A stretch of DNA of 64,000 bases from Halomonas ventosae (lineage in GTDB: Bacteria; Pseudomonadota; Gammaproteobacteria; Pseudomonadales; Halomonadaceae), in contig NZ_SNZJ01000023.1 in assembly GCF_004363555.1 (NCBI RefSeq), positions 1 to 64,000 on the forward strand. The letters are read 5' to 3'. Both the position numbers and the translations under genes were made by a program. Below, piece after piece: positions 7,454 to 14,455 of this stretch. Within the stretch, counting starts at the first letter, position 1, and every line of letters starts with the position of its first letter. Under the pieces are notes generated by a model. That model searched no databases, was not told the DNA's origin, and worked only from the letters and a program-made list of their open reading frames with translations.

Positions 7454-7924
7454 TCAGTGCCGTGCCAGGGCCGCGAGGCGGGCCCCGGTCAGGCGCGCCA
7501 GGTCGTCCGGCGCCAGGCAGATCTCCAGCCCGCGGCGACCGCCGCTGACGTGGAGGGTCGCGAGGCGCTCGGCGCCGGCGTCGAGGAAGGCCGGCAGGCG
7601 CTTCTTCTGGCCCAGCGGGCTGATGCCGCCGACCACGTAGCCGGTGGCACGCTCGGCATCGGCGGGGTCGGCCAGGCTGGCCTTGCGGCTCCCGGCCGCC
7701 CGCGCCAGGGCCTTGAGGTCGAGCTGGGCGGAGACCGGCAACATGGCCATCACCAGGCGGCCGTCGTCGAGCCGGGCGAGCAGGGTCTTGAACACCGCCT
7801 CGGGCGAGAGGCCCAGCGCCCGGGCGGCCTCCTCGCCGTAGGCGGGGCTGCGCGGGTCATGGTCGTACTCGGCCAGGCTGAAGGCGACGCCGGCCTTCTC
7901 GAGGACCTTCACCGCCGGGGTCAT
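7454..7924 (-). CDS. ybaK: Cys-tRNA(Pro)/Cys-tRNA(Cys) deacylase YbaK
   Basis: The 156-residue YbaK/EbsC protein contains VFKTLLARLDDGRLVMAMLP, then the family GYVVGGISPLGQKKRLPAFLD block, which includes the conserved Gly-Gly-Ile-Ser-Pro loop. In E. coli YbaK hydrolyses Cys mischarged on tRNA(Pro). An essential lysine is expected in the FKTLLAR segment and is present. The ATG overlaps the stop of the upstream thioesterase gene (ATGA), so translation is coupled. Confidence 0.93.
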   Translation of the reverse strand: MTPAVKVLEKAGVAFSLAEYDHDPRSPAYGEEAARALGLSPEAVFKTLLARLDDGRLVMAMLPVSAQLDLKALARAAGSRKASLADPADAERATGYVVGGISPLGQKKRLPAFLDAGAERLATLHVSGGRRGLEICLAPDDLARLTGARLAALARH

Positions 7925-8328
7925 GCGTCCGCCGGCTCCGCCTGGAGGTGAGCCTCGAGGGCCTCGCGCAGCTCGCCCTCGATGGGGATGGCCTTCTTGG
8001 CCTCGTGGTCGAAGTGCACCATCACGGTATGGCCGAGGTTGGTCAGCTGGCCGTCCTGGCGCGCCTCCTGGCTCACCGTGAAGGAGCTGTTGCCGAGCCG
8101 CGAGACATAGGTGCGGATCTCGATCTCGCGGCCGTACTGCAGCTCGGCCCGGTAGTCGACCTCCATGCGCGCCATGATCAGGCGCCACTTGCGCGGGTCC
8201 AGGTCCGGCGTGAAGAGCCGGAAGAGGTCGTTGCGGGCCAGCTCGAACCAGGCCGGCAGCCGGGTGTTGTTGACGTGGCCCAGGGCATCGGTGTCGTAGA
8301 AGGCGGGCTCGATGGTGCGGGTGAACAT
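7921..8328 (-). CDS. Acyl-CoA thioesterase, hotdog fold (4HBT family)
   Basis: The 135-residue protein starts MFTRTIEPAFYDTDALGHVN. The YDTDALGHVNNTRLPAWFELAR block is the 4-hydroxybenzoyl-CoA thioesterase/FadM-YbgC signature, with the catalytic Asp in the DALGHVNN stretch. The length is typical of a single hotdog subunit. The substrate is probably a fatty acyl-CoA, by family; it cannot be fixed here. Its stop overlaps the ybaK start. Confidence 0.88.
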   Translation of the reverse strand: MFTRTIEPAFYDTDALGHVNNTRLPAWFELARNDLFRLFTPDLDPRKWRLIMARMEVDYRAELQYGREIEIRTYVSRLGNSSFTVSQEARQDGQLTNLGHTVMVHFDHEAKKAIPIEGELREALEAHLQAEPADA

Positions 8329-8387
8329 CGGGGAGGGTCCTCGTGATCCATGTCGGCCTGACAGCTTTGCCCCGAGCAAGCGCTCGG

Positions 8388-9212
8388 TCAAGTCCCGGCG
8401 CGTGGTCTTGCCGCCAGGCGAGCGGCCCGCCAGGCCAGCAGGCGGGTCCAGGCCAGCAGCCAGGCGGTGGCGACGGCGAAGCCAACGAGGGTGCCGAGCA
8501 CCAGCCCCAGGCTGTCATAGGTCAGCGAGACGCACAGGGCGTACCAGAGCAGCGCGCCGAGCCCCGCCGGGTAGTGCTTGATCACCGTGGCCACCGGAGC
8601 GGCGCCATGGGTCAGGTGCAGGATCACCAGGAAGGGGTACATGGTCACCGGGAAGGCAGCCATGACCCCGGCCCAGGCGGCCGGCATCACGTGTGCGAGG
8701 CCGGTGATCAGGAAGATGATCCCGGCGGCCAGGGCGGCACGCAGGCCCAGCGCCGCCCAGCTGAAGCCGCCGCGGGCGCCGGTCGCGGTTTCCGGTACCC
8801 GACGGTAGAGCCGGATGAAGAGGAAGATCGCCGCCAGGGTGGTCAGGGTGCCGGTCAGGCGGGTGAACTCCACCTGGGTCAGCAGCAGGCTCACCGCCAG
8901 CCAGGCGGCGAGCCCCCCCGCGGTGCCGGCGAGCACGCCGGCCAGGCCGTCGCGGCGGGCGCAGAGCAGGTAGCCGCCGCCCAGCGCCAGGGTGGCGGTG
9001 AAGCCGGCCAGGGTGTGCACGGCACTCTGGGTGGCGAAGGCCGGGGAGATCTCCAGGCCGATGAAGAACAGCGCAATGGCGGTGCCCAGCGGGTAGCCGG
9101 CCAGCAGGCCGGCCACGCGGGTGCTGACCCGTTCGGCGATCACCGAGAGGCCGAGCACCACGCCGATCGATACCAGCAGCTTGGCCAGCTGCCAGCTCAG
9201 GGGAACTTCCAT
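8388..9212 (-). CDS. Polytopic membrane protein with an internal duplication
   Basis: The 274-residue protein is almost entirely hydrophobic, with about nine or ten predicted membrane segments. The two halves look related. Residues about 32-80 (VAGLLAGYPLGTAIALFFIG, then a His in VHTLAGF) resemble residues about 180-230 (WAGVMAAFPVTMYPFLVILH, then a Pro-Ala-Gly-Leu segment). This suggests a duplicated transport-like unit. I cannot name a family with confidence; a distant resemblance to GlpM-like proteins is possible. Its start has an AAGGA site. It is divergent from the HNH nuclease gene. Confidence 0.75.
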   Translation of the reverse strand: MEVPLSWQLAKLLVSIGVVLGLSVIAERVSTRVAGLLAGYPLGTAIALFFIGLEISPAFATQSAVHTLAGFTATLALGGGYLLCARRDGLAGVLAGTAGGLAAWLAVSLLLTQVEFTRLTGTLTTLAAIFLFIRLYRRVPETATGARGGFSWAALGLRAALAAGIIFLITGLAHVMPAAWAGVMAAFPVTMYPFLVILHLTHGAAPVATVIKHYPAGLGALLWYALCVSLTYDSLGLVLGTLVGFAVATAWLLAWTRLLAWRAARLAARPRAGT

Positions 9213-9262
9213 CCTGTTTTCCTTATCCTTTCGGGTGTGTCCTGGAATGTCGGGAGGCCCGC

Positions 9263-9604
9263 ATGGCCGGTCATGATCTCACGCCCCCGCCGCGTCCCGA
9301 GGCCTGCGAGCTGTGCGGGCGCGCCGCGCCGCTGACCCGCCACCATCTCATTCCGCGGGCCTTGCACGGCAAGGCCCGCTACCGGCGACGCTTCGACCGG
9401 GCGGAGCGGCTCACCGCCATCCTCTGGGTCTGCCATCCCTGCCACAAGCACCTCCATGCGGTGCTTGGCGAGCGAGAACTGGCCGAGCATTATCGCAGCC
9501 GGGAGGCACTGATGGCCCACCCGCAGATCCAGACCTTCGTCGCATGGCTCTCCACCAAGCCCGCCGGCTTCCGCCCCAAGAAGCGGGCGACGCGGCGGCG
9601 CTAG
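9263..9604 (+). CDS. HNH endonuclease family protein
   Basis: The 113-residue protein has an N-terminal zinc knuckle (CELCGR), the HNH core LTRHHLIPRALHGK, and a second metal-binding pair with histidines (CHPCHKHLH). The layout is that of small HNH nucleases, Cys-x2-Cys ... HH ... Cys-x2-Cys. The C-terminus is strongly basic (KPAGFRPKKRATRRR), fitting DNA binding. No restriction methylase or phage gene is near, so this is a stand-alone housekeeping-type HNH protein. The target is unknown. Confidence 0.85.
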   Translation: MAGHDLTPPPRPEACELCGRAAPLTRHHLIPRALHGKARYRRRFDRAERLTAILWVCHPCHKHLHAVLGERELAEHYRSREALMAHPQIQTFVAWLSTKPAGFRPKKRATRRR

Positions 9605-9611
9605 TCGGTCC

Positions 9612-10055
9612 TCAGACCAGGCGCAGCCCCTTGAGGTCGGTCCAGGCGGCCGTGAGGACGGCAGCCAGCGGTTCGCGGAGGTGCCCGGGCAGTGCCTGCT
9701 CGGCGGCGGCGAGGTCCTCGAAGTCGCGGTTGCGCAGCCAGCAGTAGGCCCAGGCGCAGGCCTCGTCGTCGCTGGCCGGCTGCGGCCGGGCCGGCATCTG
9801 CACCAGCAGGAAGGTGGCGGTGCGCGCCGCCCAGAGGGGGGGCTCCTCGCCGTCGGGACGGCTCCAATCGACGAGGGTGTCACCATCCGGGGTCTGCTCG
9901 GGGAGCCCGATTCGGGTCACCCGGGCGGTCTCGGCGAGCAGCAGCGCCAGGCGGTCGGCATCGCCCTGGCCCAGGGTCAGCCACTGGGCGACCAGGGCGG
10001 GCAGGCCGCGGCGTACCTTGGCATAGAAGCCGTCTTGGGGCATGGTCTCGTTCAT
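9612..10055 (-). CDS. Conserved hypothetical protein
   Basis: A 147-residue soluble protein, unrecognised. It contains a DAFYAKV-like N-terminus (MPQDGFYAKVRRGLPALVAQ), a LLVQMPARPQ segment, and a Trp/Cys/Asp-rich block (CAWAYCWLRNRDFEDLAAAE). The start at 10055 is chosen because AGAAGG lies upstream at suitable spacing. The open frame continues further upstream into the divergent aminotransferase start, which is unlikely to be translated. It converges on the HNH gene, with only seven bases between the stop codons. Confidence 0.72.
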   Translation of the reverse strand: MNETMPQDGFYAKVRRGLPALVAQWLTLGQGDADRLALLLAETARVTRIGLPEQTPDGDTLVDWSRPDGEEPPLWAARTATFLLVQMPARPQPASDDEACAWAYCWLRNRDFEDLAAAEQALPGHLREPLAAVLTAAWTDLKGLRLV

Positions 10056-10086
10056 CTTGTTGGCCTTCTGGGATCGGGAACTGCAC

Positions 10087-11265
10087 ATGGAATTCGATTT
10101 TGCCACGCCCGTCGAGCGCCGCCACCCGTCGGGCGGCGACTGGCCCTCGCAGAAGTGGCACCGCTACGGCGATGACGTGCTGCCGCTGTGGGTCGCCGAC
10201 ATGGACTTCGCCTCGCCACCTGCGGTCATCGAGGCCCTGCGGGCCCGGGTCGAGCATGGCGTCTTCGGCTATGGCCTGGTGCCCGACTCGCTGCGCGAGA
10301 CACTCTGCGCCTGGAGCGCCGAGCACTATGGCTGGGCCATCGAGCCCGGCTGGCAGCTGTGGCTGCCGGGGGTGGTGCCGGCGCTGCACATGGCGAGCCT
10401 GGCGCTGACCGAGCCCGGGGACGGCGTGCTGACGGTGACGCCCATCTACCCGCCCTTCCTGCGGGTGGCCGAGCGCACCGGGCGCATGCCGCAGCAGGCG
10501 GCGATGAGCGCCCCGGCCGCGCCCGGCGAGCCCTGGCGGCTCGACCTTGCGGCGCTGGAGGCAGCCATCACCCCCGAGACCCGGCTGCTGCTCTGGTGCC
10601 ATCCCCACAATCCCACCGGTCGGGTATGGACCCGCGAGGAGCTGGCGGGGCTGGTGGAACTGGTCGCGCGTCACGACCTGTATGTGGTCTCCGACGAGCT
10701 GCACTGCGACCTGCTGCTCGACGAGGGCGCCCGCCATGTGCCGCTGGCGGTCGCGTTCCCGGAGCTGGCCTCGCGCATCGTGACCCTCTGGGCGCCATCC
10801 AAGACCTTCAACCTGGCGGGGCTCACCACGGCCTGCGCGGTGATCCCCGACGCCGGCCTGCGGCGACGCTTCGCCAAGGGCATCAAGGGGCTGACCCCCG
10901 ATGGCAATGTACTGGGGCTGGTCGCTGCCGAGGCCGCCCATGCCCAGGGCGAGGCATGGCGGCAGGCCCTGCTGGGCGTGCTGCGCGGCCATCGCCAGGC
11001 GCTGGTCGAGCGGGTGGCCGGCTGGCCCGGCGTGGCCATGAGTCCGCCCGAGTCCACCTACCTGGCCTGGCTGGACCTGCGCGAGGCGCGAGCGCTCGAG
11101 GGGCTGGAGGGGGCGCCGCAGCGGCTGCTCCTCGAGCGGGCCGGCGTGGCCCTCTCCGACGGCGCCGATTTCGGCTGGCCGGGCTTTGCCCGTCTCAACT
11201 TCGGCACCACGGCCACCCAGCTGGAGGCGGCCCTGGCGCGCCTGGATGCCGTGCTCGGGGGCTGA
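10087..11265 (+). CDS. patB: MalY/PatB-type C-S lyase (PLP aminotransferase fold)
   Basis: The 392-residue fold type I PLP enzyme starts MEFDFATPVERR. Typical PatB/MalY blocks are LPLWVADMDFASPPAVIEAL, LWCHPHNPTGRVWTREEL, YVVSDELHCDLLL (cofactor Asp) and WAPSKTFNLAGL with the Schiff-base lysine. Members cleave cystathionine or other C-S bonds to give homocysteine or thiols; E. coli MalY also represses maltose genes. The upstream in-frame extension to 10042 is rejected because it overlaps the divergent gene's start. A 12-bp hairpin follows the stop. Confidence 0.9.
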   Translation: MEFDFATPVERRHPSGGDWPSQKWHRYGDDVLPLWVADMDFASPPAVIEALRARVEHGVFGYGLVPDSLRETLCAWSAEHYGWAIEPGWQLWLPGVVPALHMASLALTEPGDGVLTVTPIYPPFLRVAERTGRMPQQAAMSAPAAPGEPWRLDLAALEAAITPETRLLLWCHPHNPTGRVWTREELAGLVELVARHDLYVVSDELHCDLLLDEGARHVPLAVAFPELASRIVTLWAPSKTFNLAGLTTACAVIPDAGLRRRFAKGIKGLTPDGNVLGLVAAEAAHAQGEAWRQALLGVLRGHRQALVERVAGWPGVAMSPPESTYLAWLDLREARALEGLEGAPQRLLLERAGVALSDGADFGWPGFARLNFGTTATQLEAALARLDAVLGG

Positions 11266-11270
11266 ACACA

Positions 11271-11300
11271 CGCACGGCCGCCCCGGGAGGCGGCCGTGCG
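11271..11300. terminator. Hairpin between convergent patB and cnoX
   Basis: A perfect 12-bp stem (CGCACGGCCGCC, GGCGGCCGTGCG) with a 6-nt loop starts 5 bases after the patB stop and lies about 20 bases from the cnoX stop. It has no U-tract but is positioned to separate the two convergent genes. Confidence 0.65.
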
Positions 11301-11321
11301 AGTCGGACCCTGGCTGGCGCG

Positions 11322-12260
11322 TCAGTAGAGCAGGGCGAAGAGCTTGCGGCGGTAGGCGACCGTCAGCGGATGGTCGGCCCCCAGGGCATCGAAGACCTGC
11401 AGCAGGGTACGGCGGGCGGCATCGTCGCCGTAGGCGCGGTCGCGCTTCATCAGCGCCAGCAGGGCATCCAGGCCTTCCTCGTAGTGGCCGTCGGCCACCT
11501 GGCGCAGGGCGCGCTTGTAGTGGGCCTCGCTGTCGTCGCGGCCCTCCAGGGCGGCCAGCTCCTCTGCGGAGGGGGCCTGCTCGCCGAACTCGATGCTGGC
11601 GCGCACGCCGCGGGCCGGGGCGGCATCGCGCTCCTCCGGGGGGAGGTTGTCCAGCAGGGCGCGGGCCTCTTCGGCCTGGCCATCGGCCACCAGGGCGCGG
11701 GCCAGCTCCACCTGGTAGGGGTGGTGCTGGGGATACTGCTGCACCAGCTCCTGGTAGATTTGCCGGGCGGTAGCGGCATCGCCGGCGGCCAGGGCCTCGG
11801 CGGCCTGGTCCTCGGGGCTCGCCGGGGCCTCTTCCGGCGCCGGGAAGTAGCGTCCCAGCCACTCGCGCACCTGCTTCTCGGGCAGGGCGCCCTGGAAGTG
11901 GTCGACCAGGCCGCCCTGGCTGATCAGCTTGACGTCCGGCACCGAGCGCACGCCGAGCTGGCCGGCGATCTCCTGGTTCTCGTCGATGTTGAGCTTGGCG
12001 AGAATGAAGGCCCCCCGGTACTCGCGGGCCAGCTTCTCGAGGATCGGCATCAGGTTCTTGCAGGGCTCGCACCAGGGGGCCCAGCAGTCGAGCAGCACGG
12101 GCACCTGCATCGAGGTCTCGAGCAGCTGCTGGATGTTGCTGGCGTCGACGTCGATGATCATCTCGGCGTTCTGGCCGCCGGCTGACGGCGCCTCGGCATT
12201 CTCGCCGGCGGAAGTGTCGTCGGTGAGCGGCTCACCGGTGCGGGGGTCGACGATGGGCAT
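11322..12260 (-). CDS. cnoX: Thioredoxin-domain co-chaperone CnoX (YbbN)
   Basis: The 312-residue protein has an N-terminal thioredoxin domain (about 33-145) with LLDCWAPWCEPCKNLMPILE, FILAKLNIDEN and a cis-Pro segment VRSVPDVKL. A TPR-like C-terminal region follows, ending in the YbbN-typical ADHPLTVAYRRKLFALLY. CnoX holds unfolding proteins during oxidative stress and hands them to GroEL or DnaK; the C-terminal tail contacts GroEL in E. coli. Here the active site is a complete Cys-x-x-Cys, whereas E. coli YbbN has Ser-x-x-Cys, so redox activity is likely retained. Confidence 0.92.
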   Translation of the reverse strand: MPIVDPRTGEPLTDDTSAGENAEAPSAGGQNAEMIIDVDASNIQQLLETSMQVPVLLDCWAPWCEPCKNLMPILEKLAREYRGAFILAKLNIDENQEIAGQLGVRSVPDVKLISQGGLVDHFQGALPEKQVREWLGRYFPAPEEAPASPEDQAAEALAAGDAATARQIYQELVQQYPQHHPYQVELARALVADGQAEEARALLDNLPPEERDAAPARGVRASIEFGEQAPSAEELAALEGRDDSEAHYKRALRQVADGHYEEGLDALLALMKRDRAYGDDAARRTLLQVFDALGADHPLTVAYRRKLFALLY

Positions 12261-12336
12261 GATCGCTAGCCTTGCGTGGGGATGAATTTGCTGTACAGAT
12301 GCGGGTGATCGCCCGCGACTTCAAGGGGAGCGGCTC

Positions 12337-13122
12337 ATGGTAGGACGAATTCTGCGTATGACCGCCGGGCTGGCGGTGATGCTCGCCCTGCTGCTGGCCG
12401 GGCCGCTGTGGATGCTGGCCACCGAGCGCGTGGAGGGTCGTGGCCACTGGTCCACGGCCGATCGTGCCCCGGCCGGCCTGGCCCCGCCCGCAGCCGAGGC
12501 CTCGGGGGCAGTGGTGCAGCTCTATGCCGCCAGGGCCTGGGGCTGGCGCGGCGCCTTCGGCGTGCATACCTGGATCGCCACTCGCGAAGCCGGAGCCAGC
12601 GCCTGGCGCATGCACCATGTGCTCAGCTGGCGCCGTCCGGCCCTGGTGTCCCGCTCGACCCCAACGCCGGACCGGGCCTGGTACGGCAGCGAACCGGTGC
12701 TGCTGGCCGACTACCGGGGCGAGGCGGCCGCGCGGCTGATTCCCGGGATCGAGGCCGCGGTGGCGGCCTACCCGGCCCCCTCGACCTACCGTGCCTGGCC
12801 GGGCCCCAACAGCAACACCTTCACCGCCTGGGTGGTCCGCGAGGTGGAGGGACTGGAGGCGGCGCTGCCGGTGACGGCGGTGGGCAAGGACTACCTGCTC
12901 GACGGCGTGCTGGCCGCGGCGCCGGGCGGGCGCGGCGTCACCGCCTCGCTGGGTGGCCTGCTGGGAGTGACCCTGGGGCGCGACGAGGGGCTCGAGGTCA
13001 GCCTGCTGGGCCTCGCGCTGGGCATCGACCCGCTCCGCCCGGCGCTCAAGCTGCCAGGCATCGGCCGGCTGGGCATGGCGCCTGCCATCAAGGGGCGAGA
13101 GGAGGGCAGCGGGGACCGCTGA
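12337..13122 (+). CDS. DUF3750 family membrane-anchored protein
   Basis: The 261-residue protein has one N-terminal membrane segment (about 8-27). Its periplasmic body holds the DUF3750 hallmarks: ARAWGWRGAFGVHTWIATRE, YRAWPGPNSNTFTAWVVRE and a Gly-rich stretch (GVTASLGGLLGVTLGRDEG). The conserved His, Asn and Ser/Thr residues suggest a hydrolase-like fold, but no activity is established that I know of. The start follows a GGGGAGCGG site. It is divergent from cnoX with about 75 bases between them. Confidence 0.85.
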   Translation: MVGRILRMTAGLAVMLALLLAGPLWMLATERVEGRGHWSTADRAPAGLAPPAAEASGAVVQLYAARAWGWRGAFGVHTWIATREAGASAWRMHHVLSWRRPALVSRSTPTPDRAWYGSEPVLLADYRGEAAARLIPGIEAAVAAYPAPSTYRAWPGPNSNTFTAWVVREVEGLEAALPVTAVGKDYLLDGVLAAAPGGRGVTASLGGLLGVTLGRDEGLEVSLLGLALGIDPLRPALKLPGIGRLGMAPAIKGREEGSGDR

Positions 13123-13169
13123 CTCTGGAACGACAGGGAACCGATGACCGACGGTCATACCACATGAAT

Positions 13170-13198
13170 AAGCCGACTCCCGCAGGAATCGGCTTTTT
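13170..13198. terminator. Intrinsic terminator after DUF3750 and next to the tRNA remnant
   Basis: AGCCGACTCC and GGAATCGGCT (one G-U pair) form a stem followed by TTTTTC on the plus strand. It can end the DUF3750 transcript. On the minus strand it also sits immediately downstream of the decayed tRNA copy, mirroring the terminator that follows the functional tRNA. Confidence 0.75.
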
Positions 13199-13205
13199 CG
13201 GTATC

Positions 13206-13292
13206 TGGTCGCAGGGACCGGATTGAGCCGATGACCTTTCTGGGGTTGTGAAGAGCCGAGCCCGACGAGTTACCAGAAAGTTTTACTGTAGA
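13206..13292 (-). pseudogene. Decayed second copy of initiator tRNA-Met
   Basis: Read on the minus strand, this region matches the functional initiator tRNA at 13339-13415 in long patches. Shared segments are GACCGGATT, CCGATGACCT, the 10-base GCCCGACGAG, TACCAGA, and a genomically encoded CCA end (TGG at 13206-13208). The anticodon arm carries about ten extra bases and no CAU loop, and the 5' acceptor strand is lost, so it cannot fold as a tRNA. The unit (tRNA plus downstream terminator) appears to have been tandemly duplicated and then decayed. Confidence 0.8.
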
Positions 13293-13295
13293 CAT

Positions 13296-13325
13296 GAAAA
13301 AGGCCAGAACCGTTAGGTTCTGGCC
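13296..13325 (-). terminator. Intrinsic terminator of the initiator tRNA
   Basis: On the minus strand AGGCCAGAACC-taac-GGTTCTGGCCT is followed by TTTTTC. The perfect 11-bp stem plus U-tract lies 14 bases beyond the tRNA 3' end. Confidence 0.9.
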
Positions 13326-13338
13326 TCTCTCAGGAATT

Positions 13339-13415
<77 letters not shown>

Positions 13416-13604
13416 TCAACGTGGAGCGTATTCTACAGGCTATTCGCCTTTGGTCAAGGATTGATTTCAAACGCTCGTCCCGGTGGCATTTTCTGGTCCA
13501 TACTCCCTCTGCTGTCATCAAGGTGACAGGTCAATGAACAAGACTGGTGATGGCCGGCCTGGCGCCACGCCAGAAAGATGTCATGCATATCAGGGAGGTA
13601 GTCA

Positions 13605-14351
13605 ATGACAACACAAGCACCCGTCGCCTGGGTCACCGGTGGTACCGGGGGTATCGGCAGCGCCATCTGCCGCACGCTGGCCTCAGCGGGCTACACGGTG
13701 GTTGCGGGATACCACAACCCGGAGAAGGCCAAGGCCTGGCTGGAGACCCAGAAGGCCGAGGGTTTCGACAACATCGACATCGCCGGGATCGACCTGGTCG
13801 ACTTTGATGCCTGCGTGAAAGGGGTCAAGGAGATCGAGGAGAAGCACGGTCCCATCAGCGTGCTGGTCAACTGCGCCGGGATCACCCGCGACGGCACCAT
13901 GAAGAAGATGACGCCGGACCAGTGGCACGAGGTCATCGACACCAACCTCAACAGCGTCTTCAACACCTGCCGCAGCGTGATCGAGAGCATGCTCGAGAAG
14001 GGCTATGGTCGGATCATCAACATCTCGTCCATCAATGGCCGCAAGGGCCAGTTTGGCCAGGTCAACTACGCCGCGGCCAAGGCGGGCATGCATGGCCTGA
14101 CCATGTCGCTGGCCCAGGAGACCGCCACCAAGGGCATCACCGTGAACACGGTGTCACCCGGCTACATCGCCACCGACATGATCATGAACATTCCCGAGAA
14201 GGTCCGTGAGGCCATCCGCGAGACCATCCCGGTCAAGCGCTACGGGACGCCCGAGGAGATCGGTCGCCTGGTGACCTTCCTCGCCGACCAGGAGTCGGGC
14301 TTCATCACCGGCGCCAACATCGACATCAACGGCGGGCAGTTCATGGGCTGA
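13605..14351 (+). CDS. phaB: Acetoacetyl-CoA reductase (PHB synthesis)
   Basis: The 248-residue short-chain dehydrogenase has the NADP(H) site TGGTGGIGSA at the N-terminus, NCAGITRDGTMKKM, the catalytic Ser in NISSINGRKGQFGQ, YxxxK in VNYAAAKAG, and the PhaB-typical GFITGANIDINGGQFMG end. It reduces acetoacetyl-CoA to (R)-3-hydroxybutyryl-CoA for polyhydroxybutyrate. FabG is the main alternative, but the ITRDGTMKKM and INGRKGQFGQ blocks favour PhaB. GGGAGGTAG precedes the ATG. It stands alone; phaA and phaC are not in the window. Confidence 0.93.
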   Translation: MTTQAPVAWVTGGTGGIGSAICRTLASAGYTVVAGYHNPEKAKAWLETQKAEGFDNIDIAGIDLVDFDACVKGVKEIEEKHGPISVLVNCAGITRDGTMKKMTPDQWHEVIDTNLNSVFNTCRSVIESMLEKGYGRIINISSINGRKGQFGQVNYAAAKAGMHGLTMSLAQETATKGITVNTVSPGYIATDMIMNIPEKVREAIRETIPVKRYGTPEEIGRLVTFLADQESGFITGANIDINGGQFMG

Positions 14352-14404
14352 TCGCCCGACCGTCGCACGCTCCCCTGTCGCCGGTGACCCCGGCGGCAGC
14401 CCCA

Positions 14405-14430
14405 CAGCGCGAGGCATCCGCCTCGCGCTG
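14405..14430. terminator. Hairpin between phaB and the DUF349 gene
   Basis: CAGCGCGAGGC-atcc-GCCTCGCGCTG, an 11-bp perfect stem, lies between the convergent genes. The U-tract is weak, but the position supports a shared transcription end. Confidence 0.7.
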
Positions 14431-14455
14431 TCGCGTCTGTGGGCGGCGTTCCCGA

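Noticed and set aside
9263..9604. HNH gene as part of a defence or restriction system
   Set aside because: No methyltransferase, phage or toxin gene nearby; neighbours are housekeeping or unknown single genes.
9880..12072. A 730-codon minus-strand frame across patB and cnoX
   Set aside because: It is a shadow frame. The real cnoX is in another frame and patB is on the other strand.
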